A stretch of 64,000 nt of DNA from Amycolatopsis sp. NBRC 101858 (GCF_030269325.1 NZ_BSTD01000001.1:2372681-2436680); one strand, 5' to 3'. Positions 8,123-17,423 are shown, numbered from the stretch's first letter. Numbers and translations are program-made. The notes: a model not told the origin generated them from the letters alone.

Positions 8123-9718
8123 CTACGCGAAGCCGACGTCGACCGTGGTGTCCTCGCGTTTGCCCGGGCCGAGCTGCCGTGGGTCCGCGCAGCCCGTCGC
8201 CGGGTCCGCGTCCGAGTCCTTCGCGTCGTCGCCGGTGTCCTTGGCGGTCGGGTGCTTGCCCTCGGCCGTGAAGCAAACTTGGTAGCTGCCGTCCTCCAGG
8301 CCGGTGAACGCGTACGCGCCGTCCGGGCCGGTCACGACGCTCGCGCCGGTGTTCAGCGTCGCCTTCACCCCGGCCAACCCCGGCTCGCCGGCGTCCTGCA
8401 GGCCGTTGCCGTTGGTGTCCGACCAGGCGAAGTCACCGATGCGGTTCGTCGGCGGGGCCAGCCCGAGGTCCACCGTGAAGTCCTCGCGGTCCGGTCCACC
8501 CAGGGTGCGCGGTGTCGTGCAGCCGTCCGGGTCCGCGTCGGAGTCGCGGTCGTCGGCGGCCGCGTCCTTGCGGGTCACCGTGAAGTCCGCCGGGACCGCG
8601 AAACACACCTGGTAGGTGCCGTCCTTCAGCTTCTCGAAGCCGTACTTGCCCTTGTCGTCAGTCGTCGCAGTGCCGACCGTGCCGCCCGCGCCGTCCTTCA
8701 GCGTCACCTTCACGCCCGCGACGCCCGGCTCGTCCGGGTCCTGGACCCCGTCGCGGTTGCGGTCGTTCCACACGAAGTCGCCGATCTTGGCGATCGCCGG
8801 CGGCGGCAGGACGGTGATCGTCGCCGACGCCGTCTTGTCGCCCAGCGTGCCGCCCGGGTACCGCACGCCGGTCACCTTCGCCGTGTTGACGTGCCCGGTG
8901 TCGGCGACCGTCAGGTCCGGGTGGTCGCAGGTCAGCTGCTTATTCGCGCCGCCGGCCAGCGCGAACGGCTCGAACTTCCCGCTGCACCACGGGTCCTGCA
9001 CCGTGATCCCGGTGAGGTCCTGCGTGCCTTCGTTCGTCACGGTGACGCGGTAGTGCGCGGTCTCGCCCGCGGTGACCGTCGCGAACGGGCCCCACGCGCC
9101 GGTCGCCGGGTTCTGCACTTCCTTCTTCACCGAGTACGCCGCGAGCTGCAGGCCGACGCAGTCCCAGCGCAGCCGTTCGGCGCTCGTCGTGGCGAAGAAC
9201 TTCACCGACACCGCCTTCGCCGGGGCGGTCGCCGCCGGGAAGTCCTGCTTCGCCAGGCGGCCGTCGGCGGCGTCGTGGTCGGCGACCAGCTTGGTCTCCT
9301 GGACCTGGGCGCCGGTCACGTCGAAGAAGCGCAGGCCCGTCGCCGGCCCCGCGGCCGGGACGTACGAGCCGGTCGACACGCTGAGCGTGTACACGCCGCC
9401 GGGGACGAACTTCTCGGTGGAGTAGGCGGTGCTGGCCTTGCCGTCCGGCGTCTGGATCACGGCCGACCGCTGCCCGTCGACGGCGAAGGCCTGCTCGGTC
9501 AGCAGCTTAGGCGCCTTCGCGGCCGGGGTGCCGGGCGGGACCGGCGCGGCCGGGGTGAAGACGTAGCTGTCCGGGGCGCCGTTGCGCGCCGTCTCCTCGA
9601 CGCTCGGGTTGGCCGCGATCCCGCCGCACGCGGGCGCCGGGTCCGCGGTCGCCGAGGGCACCACCGCGCCCGAGAGCGCCACGACCGCCACTGCCACCAC
9701 GCGCGCCGAACGGATCAT
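8123..9718 (-). CDS. Secreted SdrD B-like repeat protein
   Basis: A 531-residue exported protein. The signal peptide MIRSARVVAVAVVALSGAVVPSATADPAPA is followed by a domain of no recognised family. A DUF11-like strand region (AHYRVTVTNEGTQDLTGITV) comes next. Two consecutive SdrD B-like domains follow, each opening IGDFxWxDxNxxGxQDxxEPGxxGVK and closing with an AFTGLEDGSYQVCF-like segment. Those modules are calcium-binding Ig-like folds in staphylococcal and actinobacterial surface proteins. There is no LPxTG, C-terminal membrane helix or Arg tail, so the protein appears freely secreted. The ATG at 9718 was chosen because the signal peptide begins there; CATAGT lies six bases upstream. Confidence 0.8.
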   Translation of the reverse strand: MIRSARVVAVAVVALSGAVVPSATADPAPACGGIAANPSVEETARNGAPDSYVFTPAAPVPPGTPAAKAPKLLTEQAFAVDGQRSAVIQTPDGKASTAYSTEKFVPGGVYTLSVSTGSYVPAAGPATGLRFFDVTGAQVQETKLVADHDAADGRLAKQDFPAATAPAKAVSVKFFATTSAERLRWDCVGLQLAAYSVKKEVQNPATGAWGPFATVTAGETAHYRVTVTNEGTQDLTGITVQDPWCSGKFEPFALAGGANKQLTCDHPDLTVADTGHVNTAKVTGVRYPGGTLGDKTASATITVLPPPAIAKIGDFVWNDRNRDGVQDPDEPGVAGVKVTLKDGAGGTVGTATTDDKGKYGFEKLKDGTYQVCFAVPADFTVTRKDAAADDRDSDADPDGCTTPRTLGGPDREDFTVDLGLAPPTNRIGDFAWSDTNGNGLQDAGEPGLAGVKATLNTGASVVTGPDGAYAFTGLEDGSYQVCFTAEGKHPTAKDTGDDAKDSDADPATGCADPRQLGPGKREDTTVDVGFA

Positions 9719-9805
9719 GCCTCGACTATGACGCGGCGCCCGGGCCCGCACCGGCCGAGAACCGTCCACTTAAGAGTGAACCTCAGCCAGTGCGAGCCCG
9801 GTGCG

Positions 9806-11863
9806 TCAGCGTTCGCCGATGCGGCCCGGCAGTCCGAAGCGACCCTTCTTCCACACCGAGACGAGCGACGGCCGCGGCTGCGCGGTGCCGCCGTCGGGCC
9901 AGTGCGACGTCGGGTTCGCCGAGCTCGCCGCGTTCTCACCCGGGTGCTGCACCGCGACCAGCACGACGTGGTCGGTGACGTTCGGGCCGCACGTCTCGGC
10001 GCCGACCGGCACCGAGAGGAACTGCTTGACGTGCCCGCGTTCCGGCCCGGTCACCGGCACCGAGAAGAGGCCGTCGTTCGAGCCGAGCGCGTTGCCGTCG
10101 GTGGAGATCCACAGGTTGCCGTGCCGGTCGAAGGTGACGTTGTCCGGGCAGGAGATCGGGCTGACTTTGCTCTTGTCGAAGCCGCCGTAGTAGGTGTCGG
10201 CCGCGGCCGGGTCACCGCAGACGAGCAGCAGCCGCCAGGAGAACTTCGTCGACGCCGCGTCGCCGCGGTGCTCCTCCCACTCCAGGATCTGCCCGTTCTT
10301 GTTGGCCACGCGCGGGTTCACCTCGTCGACGCCGGCCTTGCCCGCCGCGCCGCGGTCGGAGTTGTTGGTCAGCGCCGCGTAGATCCGGCCGTTGACCGGG
10401 TTCGGTTCGATGTCCTCCGGCCGGTCCATCTTCGTCGCGGCGACCTTGTCGGCGGCTTGGCGCGTGAAGACGTAAACCTCCTCCGCGGTGAATCCGTCCA
10501 CAAAGGACTTGTTGCCGCTGGCCAGCGGGATCCACTCGCCGGCGCCGTCGAACTCGCCGTCGGCGGGGAGCTTGCCGGTGCCGTCGATCTCGCCGGGGCT
10601 GTCGCCGGTGAAGCGGGCGACGTACAGCGTGCCCTCGTCGAGCAGCGCCGAGTTGTGGCGGCGCGCGTGCGCGCTCTTGCCCGGCTTGTACTTGCCCTTG
10701 GAGACGAACTTGTAGATGTACTCGAACCGCTCGTCGTCGCCGGTGTAGGCGGCGACGCGGCCGTCGGCGGTGATCTTGATGTTCGAGCCCTCGTGCTTGA
10801 GGCGGCCCAGGGCGGTGTGCTTGATCGGCGTCGACGTCGGGTCGTTCGGGTCGATCTCGACGACCCAGCCGAACCGGTTCGGCTCGTTCGGCTCCTGCGC
10901 GACGTCCCAGCGCTTGTCGAAGCGCTCCCACTTGCGGGTGCTGGCGCCGGTGCCGATGGTGTACCGCTTCAGCCGCGCGGCCTCGACCGGGTCGGTCACC
11001 TTGTCGGAGTTGGCGAAGTACTGGTGGATGTTCTCTTCGCCGGAAAGCACGGTGCCCCACGGCGTCACGCCGCCGGAGCAGTTGTTCTGCGTGCCGCGGA
11101 CCTTGCGCCCGCTGGGGTCGGCCGACGTCTTCAGGTACTTCGAGCCGGCGGCCGGGCCGCGCACCTCGAAGACCGTGTCGAGCGTGATCCGGCGGCCGTA
11201 CCGGCTGGGCACGACCTCGAGGCCGCCGCGGATCGGGTCGCGGCGGGTCAGCAGCACCGACAGGCCGTGGGCGGCCCACGCGATCTTCACCTGCTCCTCG
11301 GTCGGGTTCGCCGGGTCGTACTGGTCGGCCGGGAAGAGGTGCACCTCGGTCGTGTACTCGTGGTTCACGACGAGCAGGTTCGTCAGTCCCAGCGGGTCCC
11401 GCGGGATCAGGCCGACGAAGTCGTTGTTGTAGCCGAACTGCTTGGCCTGCGCGGCCGCGGTCTGCTTCGTGAAGTCGAACTTCGGCGCACCCGGCACCAC
11501 CGGATCACCCCAGCGGATGACGACGTTCTGCGCGTAGCCGTCGGGGACGGTGACCGCGTCGAGCTTGTTCGGCGGGACCGGGTCGAAGTCGGTGCCGGGC
11601 ACCGGCCGCGGCTGCGGCTTCTGCGCAGGTGAGGCGGCCGCGGTCCCCGACAGCGCGGCGAACCCGCCCGCCGCGGCGGCCATCACGGCACCGGCCTTGA
11701 AGGCTCCGCGGCGGGAGATGTCCTTCACGACGTCGCCGAAGTACTCGTTCCCGGACTCGTTCGGCTCGGGGTGGGCACAGGCGTTGCCGCAGCGGTACTC
11801 GCAGGTGATCGGGGAGCGGCCGCCCGGGTGGACGGGCAGCAGCGGAAGCAGACGGTCGGGCAC
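9806..11863 (-). CDS. phoX: PhoX-family phosphatase, Tat-exported
   Basis: A 685-residue secreted phosphatase of the PhoX/DUF839 family, which releases phosphate from phosphomonoesters using metal cofactors. The N-terminal CEYRCGNACAHPEPNES block is typical of actinobacterial PhoX proteins. It is followed by the twin-arginine signal SRRGAFKAGAVMAAAAGGFAALSG. Core family motifs visible include VVNHEYTTEVHLFP, NNCSGGVTPWGTVLSGEE and DNVTFDRHGNLWISTDG. The start is GTG at 11863-11861 with GGAGGCCTC immediately upstream. A PHO-box-like direct repeat lies 68 bp upstream of the start, consistent with phosphate-starvation control. Confidence 0.92.
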   Translation of the reverse strand: MPDRLLPLLPVHPGGRSPITCEYRCGNACAHPEPNESGNEYFGDVVKDISRRGAFKAGAVMAAAAGGFAALSGTAAASPAQKPQPRPVPGTDFDPVPPNKLDAVTVPDGYAQNVVIRWGDPVVPGAPKFDFTKQTAAAQAKQFGYNNDFVGLIPRDPLGLTNLLVVNHEYTTEVHLFPADQYDPANPTEEQVKIAWAAHGLSVLLTRRDPIRGGLEVVPSRYGRRITLDTVFEVRGPAAGSKYLKTSADPSGRKVRGTQNNCSGGVTPWGTVLSGEENIHQYFANSDKVTDPVEAARLKRYTIGTGASTRKWERFDKRWDVAQEPNEPNRFGWVVEIDPNDPTSTPIKHTALGRLKHEGSNIKITADGRVAAYTGDDERFEYIYKFVSKGKYKPGKSAHARRHNSALLDEGTLYVARFTGDSPGEIDGTGKLPADGEFDGAGEWIPLASGNKSFVDGFTAEEVYVFTRQAADKVAATKMDRPEDIEPNPVNGRIYAALTNNSDRGAAGKAGVDEVNPRVANKNGQILEWEEHRGDAASTKFSWRLLLVCGDPAAADTYYGGFDKSKVSPISCPDNVTFDRHGNLWISTDGNALGSNDGLFSVPVTGPERGHVKQFLSVPVGAETCGPNVTDHVVLVAVQHPGENAASSANPTSHWPDGGTAQPRPSLVSVWKKGRFGLPGRIGER

Positions 11864-11930
11864 GAGGCCTCCATGGTGGGAGTTCGGGAACGAACCGACC
11901 GTAAGCCTCCGAAACCAGCCATTCCAGACA

Positions 11931-11952
11931 TTCAGGTGAACGGCAGATGTAC
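11931..11952 (-). promoter_or_regulatory. Candidate PHO box (PhoP site) upstream of phoX
   Basis: On the minus strand two adjacent 11-mers read GTACATCTGCC and GTTCACCTGAA. They share seven of eleven positions in the arrangement of the Streptomyces PHO box (11-nt direct repeats with a GTTCACC core). The site lies in the 111-bp gap before phoX and in the correct orientation. Confidence 0.5.
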
Positions 11953-11974
11953 CGCTCACCCGAATGGCCGTGAC

Positions 11975-13192
11975 TCAGAACTCTTCGCCGACGAGCGCCG
12001 CCTCCTGCGGGACGGAGTGGGCATCCGCCTTCTTCTCCCGCAGTGAGAGCAGGCCGCCCGCGATGACGCACAGCACGGCCGAGGCGACGAACGGCGCCTG
12101 CGGCGAACCGAACCACTCGGCGACGTGCCCGACGAGCGTCGCGGCGACGGCGCCACCGAGCCAGCGGCAGAAGTTGTAGCCCGCGCTGGCGACCGGGCGC
12201 GGCGCGTCGCTGATGGACATCGCGGTGCCGGTGAACAGCGTGTTCAGCAGCCCGGAGACCAGTCCCGAGACGATGATGCCGGCGACGAGGACCGGCTTGC
12301 TCGGCACGGCCAGCACCAGCATCAGCACGGCGTAGCCGAAGACGGCGGCCGCGGCGGCGTGCCGCTCACCCAGCTTCGCGGCCAGCCGCGGCGCCAACGC
12401 CACGCCCGCCACCGCGACGCACAGGCCCCAGCCGCAGAAGATCAGCCCGACGGCGATGGCGTTCCAGCCCAGCACGAACGGCGACCAGGCCAGCACCGCG
12501 AAGAACGCGGCGGTGTACAGCGCGGACGCGACCGAGGTGCGCAGCAGGCCGGTGTGCTTCAGCGCGCGCAGCGGGTCGAGCAGCTTGATCGGGTCACGCT
12601 TCTCGTGCTTGTCGCTCTTCAAGAACACCGCGCACAGTACGAGCGCGCCGGCCATCAGGACCGCCGTGCCGAGGAACGGGCCGCGCCACGAGATGCTGCC
12701 GAGCAGGGCGCCCAGCAGCGGGCCGACCGACAGGCCGACGCCGAGGGCGGCTTCGTAGAGCAGGATCGCGCCGGACTGGCCGCCGGTCGCGGCGCCGACG
12801 ATCACCGAAAGCGCGGTCGCGATGAAGAACGCGTTGCCGAGGCCCCAGACCGCGCGCAGCCCGACGAGCTGCTCGATCGAGCCGGCGGCCGAGCACAGCG
12901 CGGTGGCGGCGACGATCAGCGTCAGCCCGACCAGCACCGTGCGCTTCGGCCCGAACTTGGCGCTCGCCGCGCCGGTGACCAGCATCGCGACGACCTGGAC
13001 GCCGAGGTACGACGAGAAGAGCAAGGTGACCTGCGACGGCGTCGCGTCCAGGCCCTTGGCGATGGACAGCAGGATCGGGTCGACCAGCCCGATCCCCATG
13101 AAGGCGATGACCGCGGCGAACGCGGTGATCCACACCTGCTTGGGCTGGCCCTTGACGGCGTCCAGCAGGCTCGAGTGGTGTTCAGCGCTCAT
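11975..13192 (-). CDS. MFS transporter (DHA1-like)
   Basis: A 405-residue hydrophobic protein with the spacing of 12 membrane helices. The first helix is VWITAFAAVIAFMGIGLVDPILLSIA and the loop 2-3 motif reads GAASAKFGPKRTVLVG. The family generally exports small molecules or drugs by proton antiport; the substrate is unknown. The ATG lies inside the last 11 bases of the upstream marR gene, so both are one transcription unit and the transporter is probably repressed by that MarR protein. Confidence 0.88.
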   Translation of the reverse strand: MSAEHHSSLLDAVKGQPKQVWITAFAAVIAFMGIGLVDPILLSIAKGLDATPSQVTLLFSSYLGVQVVAMLVTGAASAKFGPKRTVLVGLTLIVAATALCSAAGSIEQLVGLRAVWGLGNAFFIATALSVIVGAATGGQSGAILLYEAALGVGLSVGPLLGALLGSISWRGPFLGTAVLMAGALVLCAVFLKSDKHEKRDPIKLLDPLRALKHTGLLRTSVASALYTAAFFAVLAWSPFVLGWNAIAVGLIFCGWGLCVAVAGVALAPRLAAKLGERHAAAAAVFGYAVLMLVLAVPSKPVLVAGIIVSGLVSGLLNTLFTGTAMSISDAPRPVASAGYNFCRWLGGAVAATLVGHVAEWFGSPQAPFVASAVLCVIAGGLLSLREKKADAHSVPQEAALVGEEF

Positions 13193-13640
13193 CGCTGATC
13201 AGTTCCTCCTTCTTGGTGTCGACAAGCAGCTTGGCGAGGGCCGGGAGGGCGGCCTCGATCGCAGCGCGGTCGGCGTCGTCCATCGCGATCAGGCGCTCGC
13301 GAAGGAACTCTTCGCGGGCGGTGACCATCTCGGCGTAGAAGCGACGACCCTCGTCGGTGACGTCCACGAGCACCGCCCGCCGGTCGGCGGGGTCCGGCGT
13401 GCGGGTGGCCAGGCCGAGGCGTTCGAGGCGGCTGACGACGTCGGTCATCGACGGCAGCTTGACCCGCTCGAACTCCGCCAGCGCGCTCATCCGCCGCGGC
13501 CCGCCGTTGACGAGTTCGCTCAGCACCGACCCCTGCGTGAGGGTCAGCGTCAGCTGCGGGGTCTGGCGGCGCACCTGGTGGTAGAGCCGGAAGACCAGCG
13601 GCCGCAGCCGGTGGGCGAGATCGGCGATCGCGGAAGTCAC
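13182..13640 (-). CDS. MarR-family transcriptional regulator
   Basis: A 152-residue winged-helix regulator. The recognition part is LTLTQGSVLSELVNGGPRRMSALAEFERVKLPSMTDVVSRLERLGL, and the wing contains TPDPADRRAVLVDVTDEGRRF. Flanking helices provide the dimer interface. It starts with GTG at 13640, directly beside an inverted repeat, and overlaps the MFS gene by 11 bp. The arrangement is that of an autoregulated MarR-efflux pair. Confidence 0.92.
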   Translation of the reverse strand: MTSAIADLAHRLRPLVFRLYHQVRRQTPQLTLTLTQGSVLSELVNGGPRRMSALAEFERVKLPSMTDVVSRLERLGLATRTPDPADRRAVLVDVTDEGRRFYAEMVTAREEFLRERLIAMDDADRAAIEAALPALAKLLVDTKKEELISDER

Positions 13641-13678
13641 TTAGCTATGCTAACAAAAATTAGTAAGGGTGGCTAAGT
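13639..13678. promoter_or_regulatory. MarR operator region, AT-rich divergent promoter
   Basis: This is an AT-rich island in otherwise about 70% GC DNA. TTAGC-TAT-GCTAA at 13641-13653 is a perfect inverted repeat. A wider pair, ACTTAGC at 13639-13645 and GCTAAGT at 13672-13678, encloses the region. It abuts the marR GTG and lies upstream of the HAD gene, which has its own -10-like TAGGCT at 13695-13700. Confidence 0.6.
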
Positions 13679-13706
13679 AACTCGGCTCACAAGCTAGGCT
13701 CGGGGC

Positions 13707-14345
13707 ATGGACGCGGTGATCTTCGACCTCGACGGCGTGCTGGTGGACTCCGAGCGGATCTGGGACGAGGTGCGCCGCACGGTGGTCGCCGAGCACGGCG
13801 GCACGTGGCGCGAAGAGGCGACGCGGGCACAGCAGGGGATGAGCACCCCGGAGTGGGCCCGGTACCTGGTGGAGGAGCTGGGCGCACGGCTCACGCCACC
13901 GGAGATCGCGACCTTGGTGGTCAAGCGCATGGCGGCGCGGTACGCCGAGGAGCCACCGGTGATCCCGGGCGCGGTGGAGGTGGTCCGCGCCGTGGCGAAG
14001 CGGTGGCCGGTGGCGATCGCGAGCTCGTCGCCGGTGATCCTGATCAAGGGGTTCCTGGACGTGACGGGGTTGCCGGTCGGGGCGGCGGTGTCGTCCGAGC
14101 AGGTCGGAGCCGGGAAGCCGGCACCGGACGTGTACTTGCGGGCGGCCGAGCTGCTGGGCGTGCCGCCGGGCGAGTGCGCGGCGGTGGAGGACACGACGAA
14201 CGGGCTGCGGTCGGCGTTGGCCGCGGGGATGGCTGTGTATGCGGTGCCGAACCCGCATTTTCCGCCGGATCCGGAGGTGCTGAAGCAGGCGACGGCGGTG
14301 GTGGAGAAGATCACCGACTTGCCGGGGGCGTTCAGGGCGAACTGA
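13707..14345 (+). CDS. HAD-superfamily hydrolase (beta-phosphoglucomutase-like)
   Basis: A 212-residue HAD hydrolase with the alpha-helical cap of the phosphoglucomutase/phosphatase group. Motif I is FDLDGVLVDSE (nucleophile Asp8, acid/base Asp10). Motif II is AIASSSP, motif III is the Lys in GAGKPAPDVYL, and motif IV is VEDTTNGLRSAL. Such enzymes dephosphorylate sugar phosphates or isomerise hexose phosphates; the exact substrate is open. The ATG at 13707 has TAGGCT six bases upstream, a leaderless geometry. The 3' end overlaps the convergent anti-sigma gene by 14 bp. Confidence 0.88.
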   Translation: MDAVIFDLDGVLVDSERIWDEVRRTVVAEHGGTWREEATRAQQGMSTPEWARYLVEELGARLTPPEIATLVVKRMAARYAEEPPVIPGAVEVVRAVAKRWPVAIASSSPVILIKGFLDVTGLPVGAAVSSEQVGAGKPAPDVYLRAAELLGVPPGECAAVEDTTNGLRSALAAGMAVYAVPNPHFPPDPEVLKQATAVVEKITDLPGAFRAN

Positions 14346-15024
14346 GCTGGTAGCTCACCGGCGGCGAGTCCGGGTTGATCGTGGCGAGGAACACCCGGTT
14401 CGGCCCCAGCATCCCGATCGCCCGCGCCTGGTTGGGATCGCCCTCGGCATCGAACAACCACAGTTCCCGCACTGCCGGATCGACCAGGTAGACCGCCTTG
14501 TCGGCCGGTAGTGGGCCATCCGTCTCGCCCACGTACCCCGAGCGCACCACATCGGTCGAGATCGAGACGCACGCCGGCGATTTCGTCCCGTACTGCGGCG
14601 ACGAGGCGTTGATCCCAGTGCCTCTCGGCGTCGCCAAGAGGCAGAACAAGGACCGGACCGGTTCCACGGCACTTCCCAGGACCCCGTACGCCTCCCAGCG
14701 GTCGGTCTGCCCGGCGAACTCGGTGATCGGAAGCCCGGTCAAACTGAGGCCATTCGCATCGCCGTAGTCGGGCTCCGGCAGGTCGAGCGGTACACCTGGG
14801 CGCCCTGGCGAAGTCGGAGCCCCGCCCTGCAGCTGGGTCGCCAGGAGCACGCTCGTCAGCACAACCAGGACCGCCGCCAGCGGGGCGAGCCACACCGTCG
14901 CGCGGCGGCGGCGGGGCTTTCGCTGCCTGCGCATCTGCTCCGCCCAGGCCGCGTCGAGGTTCGGCGTGACCTCCTCGGCCTGTCCGCGCAGTGCTTCGGC
15001 CAGTTTGCGTTCGAGGTCGGTCAT
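14332..15024 (-). CDS. Putative anti-sigma / sigma-associated membrane protein
   Basis: A 230-residue protein with an N-terminal cytoplasmic segment of about 45 residues (MTDLERKLAEALRGQAEEVTPNLDAAW). A basic patch and one membrane helix (TVWLAPLAAVLVVLTSVLLATQL) follow, then an extracytoplasmic domain of about 160 residues. No zinc-binding HxxxCxxC is present, so it is not a classic ZAS anti-sigma factor. Assignment rests on topology and on the ATGA overlap with the upstream sigma factor gene. The outer domain (LLATPRGTGINASS, VYLVDPAVRELWLFDAEGD) is not a family I recognise. Confidence 0.65.
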   Translation of the reverse strand: MTDLERKLAEALRGQAEEVTPNLDAAWAEQMRRQRKPRRRRATVWLAPLAAVLVVLTSVLLATQLQGGAPTSPGRPGVPLDLPEPDYGDANGLSLTGLPITEFAGQTDRWEAYGVLGSAVEPVRSLFCLLATPRGTGINASSPQYGTKSPACVSISTDVVRSGYVGETDGPLPADKAVYLVDPAVRELWLFDAEGDPNQARAIGMLGPNRVFLATINPDSPPVSYQLSSP

Positions 15025-15551
15025 CGCTCACCTCCCAGGTCGTCCCCCAAGTGTTTGCGCAGATTCTCCATCGCGTGGTGCGTGGTCGCCTTGACCGTGC
15101 CCGGTGAGATGCCCAGCGTCTCCGCGATGGCCGCCGTGCTCAGGTCCAGCCAGTAGCGGAGCACCAGCACCTCGCGCTGGCGCCGGGAGAGCTTGCCCAC
15201 CACCGCGCGCAGCTGTTCGTGCTCCCAGTTGGCCACCGCCCTGACCTCGGCCGACAGCTCGTCCGGCGGCCTGTCCTGCGGCGTGCGCCGGACGACCCGC
15301 AGGTGCCGCGTGCGCGACCGGGACATGTTCACCACGGTCGTGCGCAGGTAGCCCGCCACGCGCGTGTGGTCGGTCAGCGTGTCCCAGCGCTGGTGGAGCT
15401 TGACGAAAGCCTCCTGCGCGACGTTTTCCGCGTCGTCCGCGCCGAGCAGGTGCGCCAGCCGGGTCATCTGGGCGAAGTACTCCCGGAAGAGGTCGTGGAA
15501 CGTCGGCGCGCCCAGATCCCCCGGCGCGCTTTCGCCCACGCTCGCACTCAC
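15021..15551 (-). CDS. ECF sigma factor (SigE-family)
   Basis: A 176-residue sigma-70 family protein with regions 2 and 4 only. Region 2 reads FREYFAQMTRLAHLLGADDAENVAQEAFVKLHQRW, with the DAENVAQEAF core-binding stretch. Region 4 is LSRRQREVLVLRYWLDLSTAAIAETLGISPGTVKATTHHAMENLRKHL. The start is GTG at 15551, giving a normal ECF length; upstream in-frame sequence is Arg-rich and not conserved. It is coupled to the membrane protein gene by ATGA, so the pair probably responds to an envelope signal. Confidence 0.88.
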   Translation of the reverse strand: MSASVGESAPGDLGAPTFHDLFREYFAQMTRLAHLLGADDAENVAQEAFVKLHQRWDTLTDHTRVAGYLRTTVVNMSRSRTRHLRVVRRTPQDRPPDELSAEVRAVANWEHEQLRAVVGKLSRRQREVLVLRYWLDLSTAAIAETLGISPGTVKATTHHAMENLRKHLGDDLGGER

Positions 15552-15599
15552 ACCCCGCCAACGCGCACCCCGCCCCACCGGTTTAGTGCACCACGCGAA

Positions 15600-15628
15600 G
15601 AAGGCCGCCACCAGCGGTGACGGCCTTC
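15600..15628 (-). terminator. Hairpin downstream of ino1
   Basis: GAAGGCCG at 15600-15607 pairs with CGGCCTTC at 15621-15628 around a 13-nt loop, 15 bp past the ino1 stop. No T-run is present. Confidence 0.5.
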
Positions 15629-15643
15629 GACGGGGGACGGTCC

Positions 15644-16732
15644 TTACCGCTCGACCTCGCCGCGGATGAACTTGTCGACGGCGTCGCGCGCGGTCGAGTC
15701 GTCGTACTGCTCCGGCGGCGACTTCATGAAGTACGACGACGCCGACAGGATCGGGCCGCCGATGCCGCGGTCGAGCGCGATCTTGGCGGCGCGGACGGCG
15801 TCGATGATGATGCCCGCCGAGTTCGGCGAGTCCCACACCTCGAGCTTGTACTCCAGGTTCAGCGGCACGTCACCGAACGCGCGGCCCTCGAGCCGGACGT
15901 AGGCCCACTTGCGGTCGTCGAGCCACTGCACGTAGTCCGACGGTCCGATGTGGACGTTGCCCTTGCCGAGGTCGCGGTCGACCTGCGAGGTGACGGACTG
16001 GGTCTTCGAGATCTTCTTCGACTCGAGCCGCTCCAGCTCCTTCATGTTCAGGAAGTCCATGTTCCCGCCCACGTTGAGCTGCATCGTCCGGTCGAGCTGG
16101 ACGCCGCGGTCCTCGAACAGCTTCGCCAGGACGCGGTGCGTGATGGTCGCGCCGACCTGGGACTTGATGTCGTCACCGACGATCGGGACGCCGGCGTCGG
16201 TGAACTTCTGCGCCCACTCCGGGTCGGAGGCGATGAACACCGGCAGCGCGTTGACGAACGCCACCCCGGCGTCGATGCAAGCCTGCGCGTAGAACTTGTC
16301 GGCCACCTCGGACCCCACCGGGAGGTAGGACACCAGCACGTCGGCCTTCGCTTCGCGCAGCGCGGCGACGATGTCGACCGGGGTCTCGTCGGACTCCTCG
16401 ATCGTCTCGCGGTAGAAGCGGCCGAGCCCGTCGTGCGTGTGACCACGCTGGACGGTGACGCCGAGCGGCGGCACGTCGGCGATCTTGATCGTGTTGTTCT
16501 CCGAGGCGAAGATCGCCTCGGACAGGTCGCGGCTGACCTTCTTGGCGTCCACGTCGAACGCGGCGACGAACTCGATGTCGCGGACGTGGTAGCCGCCGAA
16601 GTCGACGTGCATCAGACCCGGGACCCGCGTGGCGGGGTCCGCGTCGCGGTAGTACTGGACACCCTGGACCAGCGACGCCGCGCAGTTGCCGACGCCCACG
16701 ATGGCCACCCGAACGCGGCGGTTCTCGCCCAT
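15644..16732 (-). CDS. ino1: Inositol-3-phosphate synthase
   Basis: A 362-residue NAD-dependent isomerase that converts glucose 6-phosphate to 1L-myo-inositol 1-phosphate. In actinobacteria this feeds phosphatidylinositol, lipomannan-type glycolipids and mycothiol. The Rossmann start [22 protein letters not shown], the central [20 protein letters not shown] with GGNMDFLNM, and the C-terminal [22 protein letters not shown] match the actinobacterial form. The ATG at 16732 is preceded by GAAGGAG. It lies 71 bp downstream of a PadR gene on the same strand, the same order as in M. tuberculosis, which suggests PadR control. Confidence 0.97.
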   Translation of the reverse strand: MGENRRVRVAIVGVGNCAASLVQGVQYYRDADPATRVPGLMHVDFGGYHVRDIEFVAAFDVDAKKVSRDLSEAIFASENNTIKIADVPPLGVTVQRGHTHDGLGRFYRETIEESDETPVDIVAALREAKADVLVSYLPVGSEVADKFYAQACIDAGVAFVNALPVFIASDPEWAQKFTDAGVPIVGDDIKSQVGATITHRVLAKLFEDRGVQLDRTMQLNVGGNMDFLNMKELERLESKKISKTQSVTSQVDRDLGKGNVHIGPSDYVQWLDDRKWAYVRLEGRAFGDVPLNLEYKLEVWDSPNSAGIIIDAVRAAKIALDRGIGGPILSASSYFMKSPPEQYDDSTARDAVDKFIRGEVER

Positions 16733-16803
16733 GGGGGTTTCTCCTTCAATCCGTGTCTGTTCAGTAGGTCTGGTGCCGCGACGCTGCGGCCCGGCCGCGC
16801 GGC

Positions 16804-17349
16804 TCAGGTCTCCGGACCCTGCCGTTCGGCTTGTTCGTGCGCGATCAGCTCGTTGAGCCAGCGCACCTCCCGCTCACTGGTCTCCAGCCCCAGCCGGTGC
16901 AGCTCGCGGGTGTAGCGATCGATCTTCTCCTCGGCCCTGGCCAGCGCCGCCCGCATGCCCTCACGGCGTTCTTCGACGCGGCGGCGGCGGCCCTCGAGGA
17001 TCCGCAGCCGCACGTCGGCCGGGGTTCGCGAGAAGAACGCCAGGTGGACGCCGAATCCTTCGTCGTCCCAGGTCTGCGGCCCGGCGTCGCCGAGCAGCTC
17101 ACCGAAGCGCTCCTTGCCCTCCGCGGTGAGCTTGTAGACCCGCCGCCCGCGCCGCGACCACGCCCGGTCGTCGGCCTCGTCCAGCTCTTCGACCAGGTAC
17201 CCGGCCCGCAGCAGCTTCCGCAGGGTCGGGTACAGCGAGCCGTACGAGAACGTCCGGAACGTGCCGAGCGTCTCGTGCAGCCGCTTGCGCAGCACGTACC
17301 CGTGCATGGGCGCTTCGTGCAGAAGCCCGAGGATCGCGAACTCCAGCAC
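16804..17349 (-). CDS. PadR-family transcriptional regulator
   Basis: A 181-residue PadR protein. The winged helix is [51 protein letters not shown], and the wing has [17 protein letters not shown]. The C-terminal helical dimerisation domain includes [25 protein letters not shown]. The start is GTG at 17349-17347 with GAAGGGGG upstream. Gene order with ino1 is conserved in mycobacteria. A nested inverted repeat 75-106 bp upstream is the likely operator, giving autoregulation and possibly control of ino1. Confidence 0.92.
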   Translation of the reverse strand: MLEFAILGLLHEAPMHGYVLRKRLHETLGTFRTFSYGSLYPTLRKLLRAGYLVEELDEADDRAWSRRGRRVYKLTAEGKERFGELLGDAGPQTWDDEGFGVHLAFFSRTPADVRLRILEGRRRRVEERREGMRAALARAEEKIDRYTRELHRLGLETSEREVRWLNELIAHEQAERQGPET

Positions 17350-17423
17350 ACCGCACCCCCTTCCGGGAACAAACCGAGACGCCGGGCGTTGCTCCGAACG
17401 ATCGCCTCGATCCAACCTACTCA

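Noticed and set aside
8252..11632. A long rightward open frame across the SdrD-B-like and phoX genes
   Set aside because: It spans a real intergenic gap and has no recognisable protein features. The leftward genes have signal peptides and family motifs.
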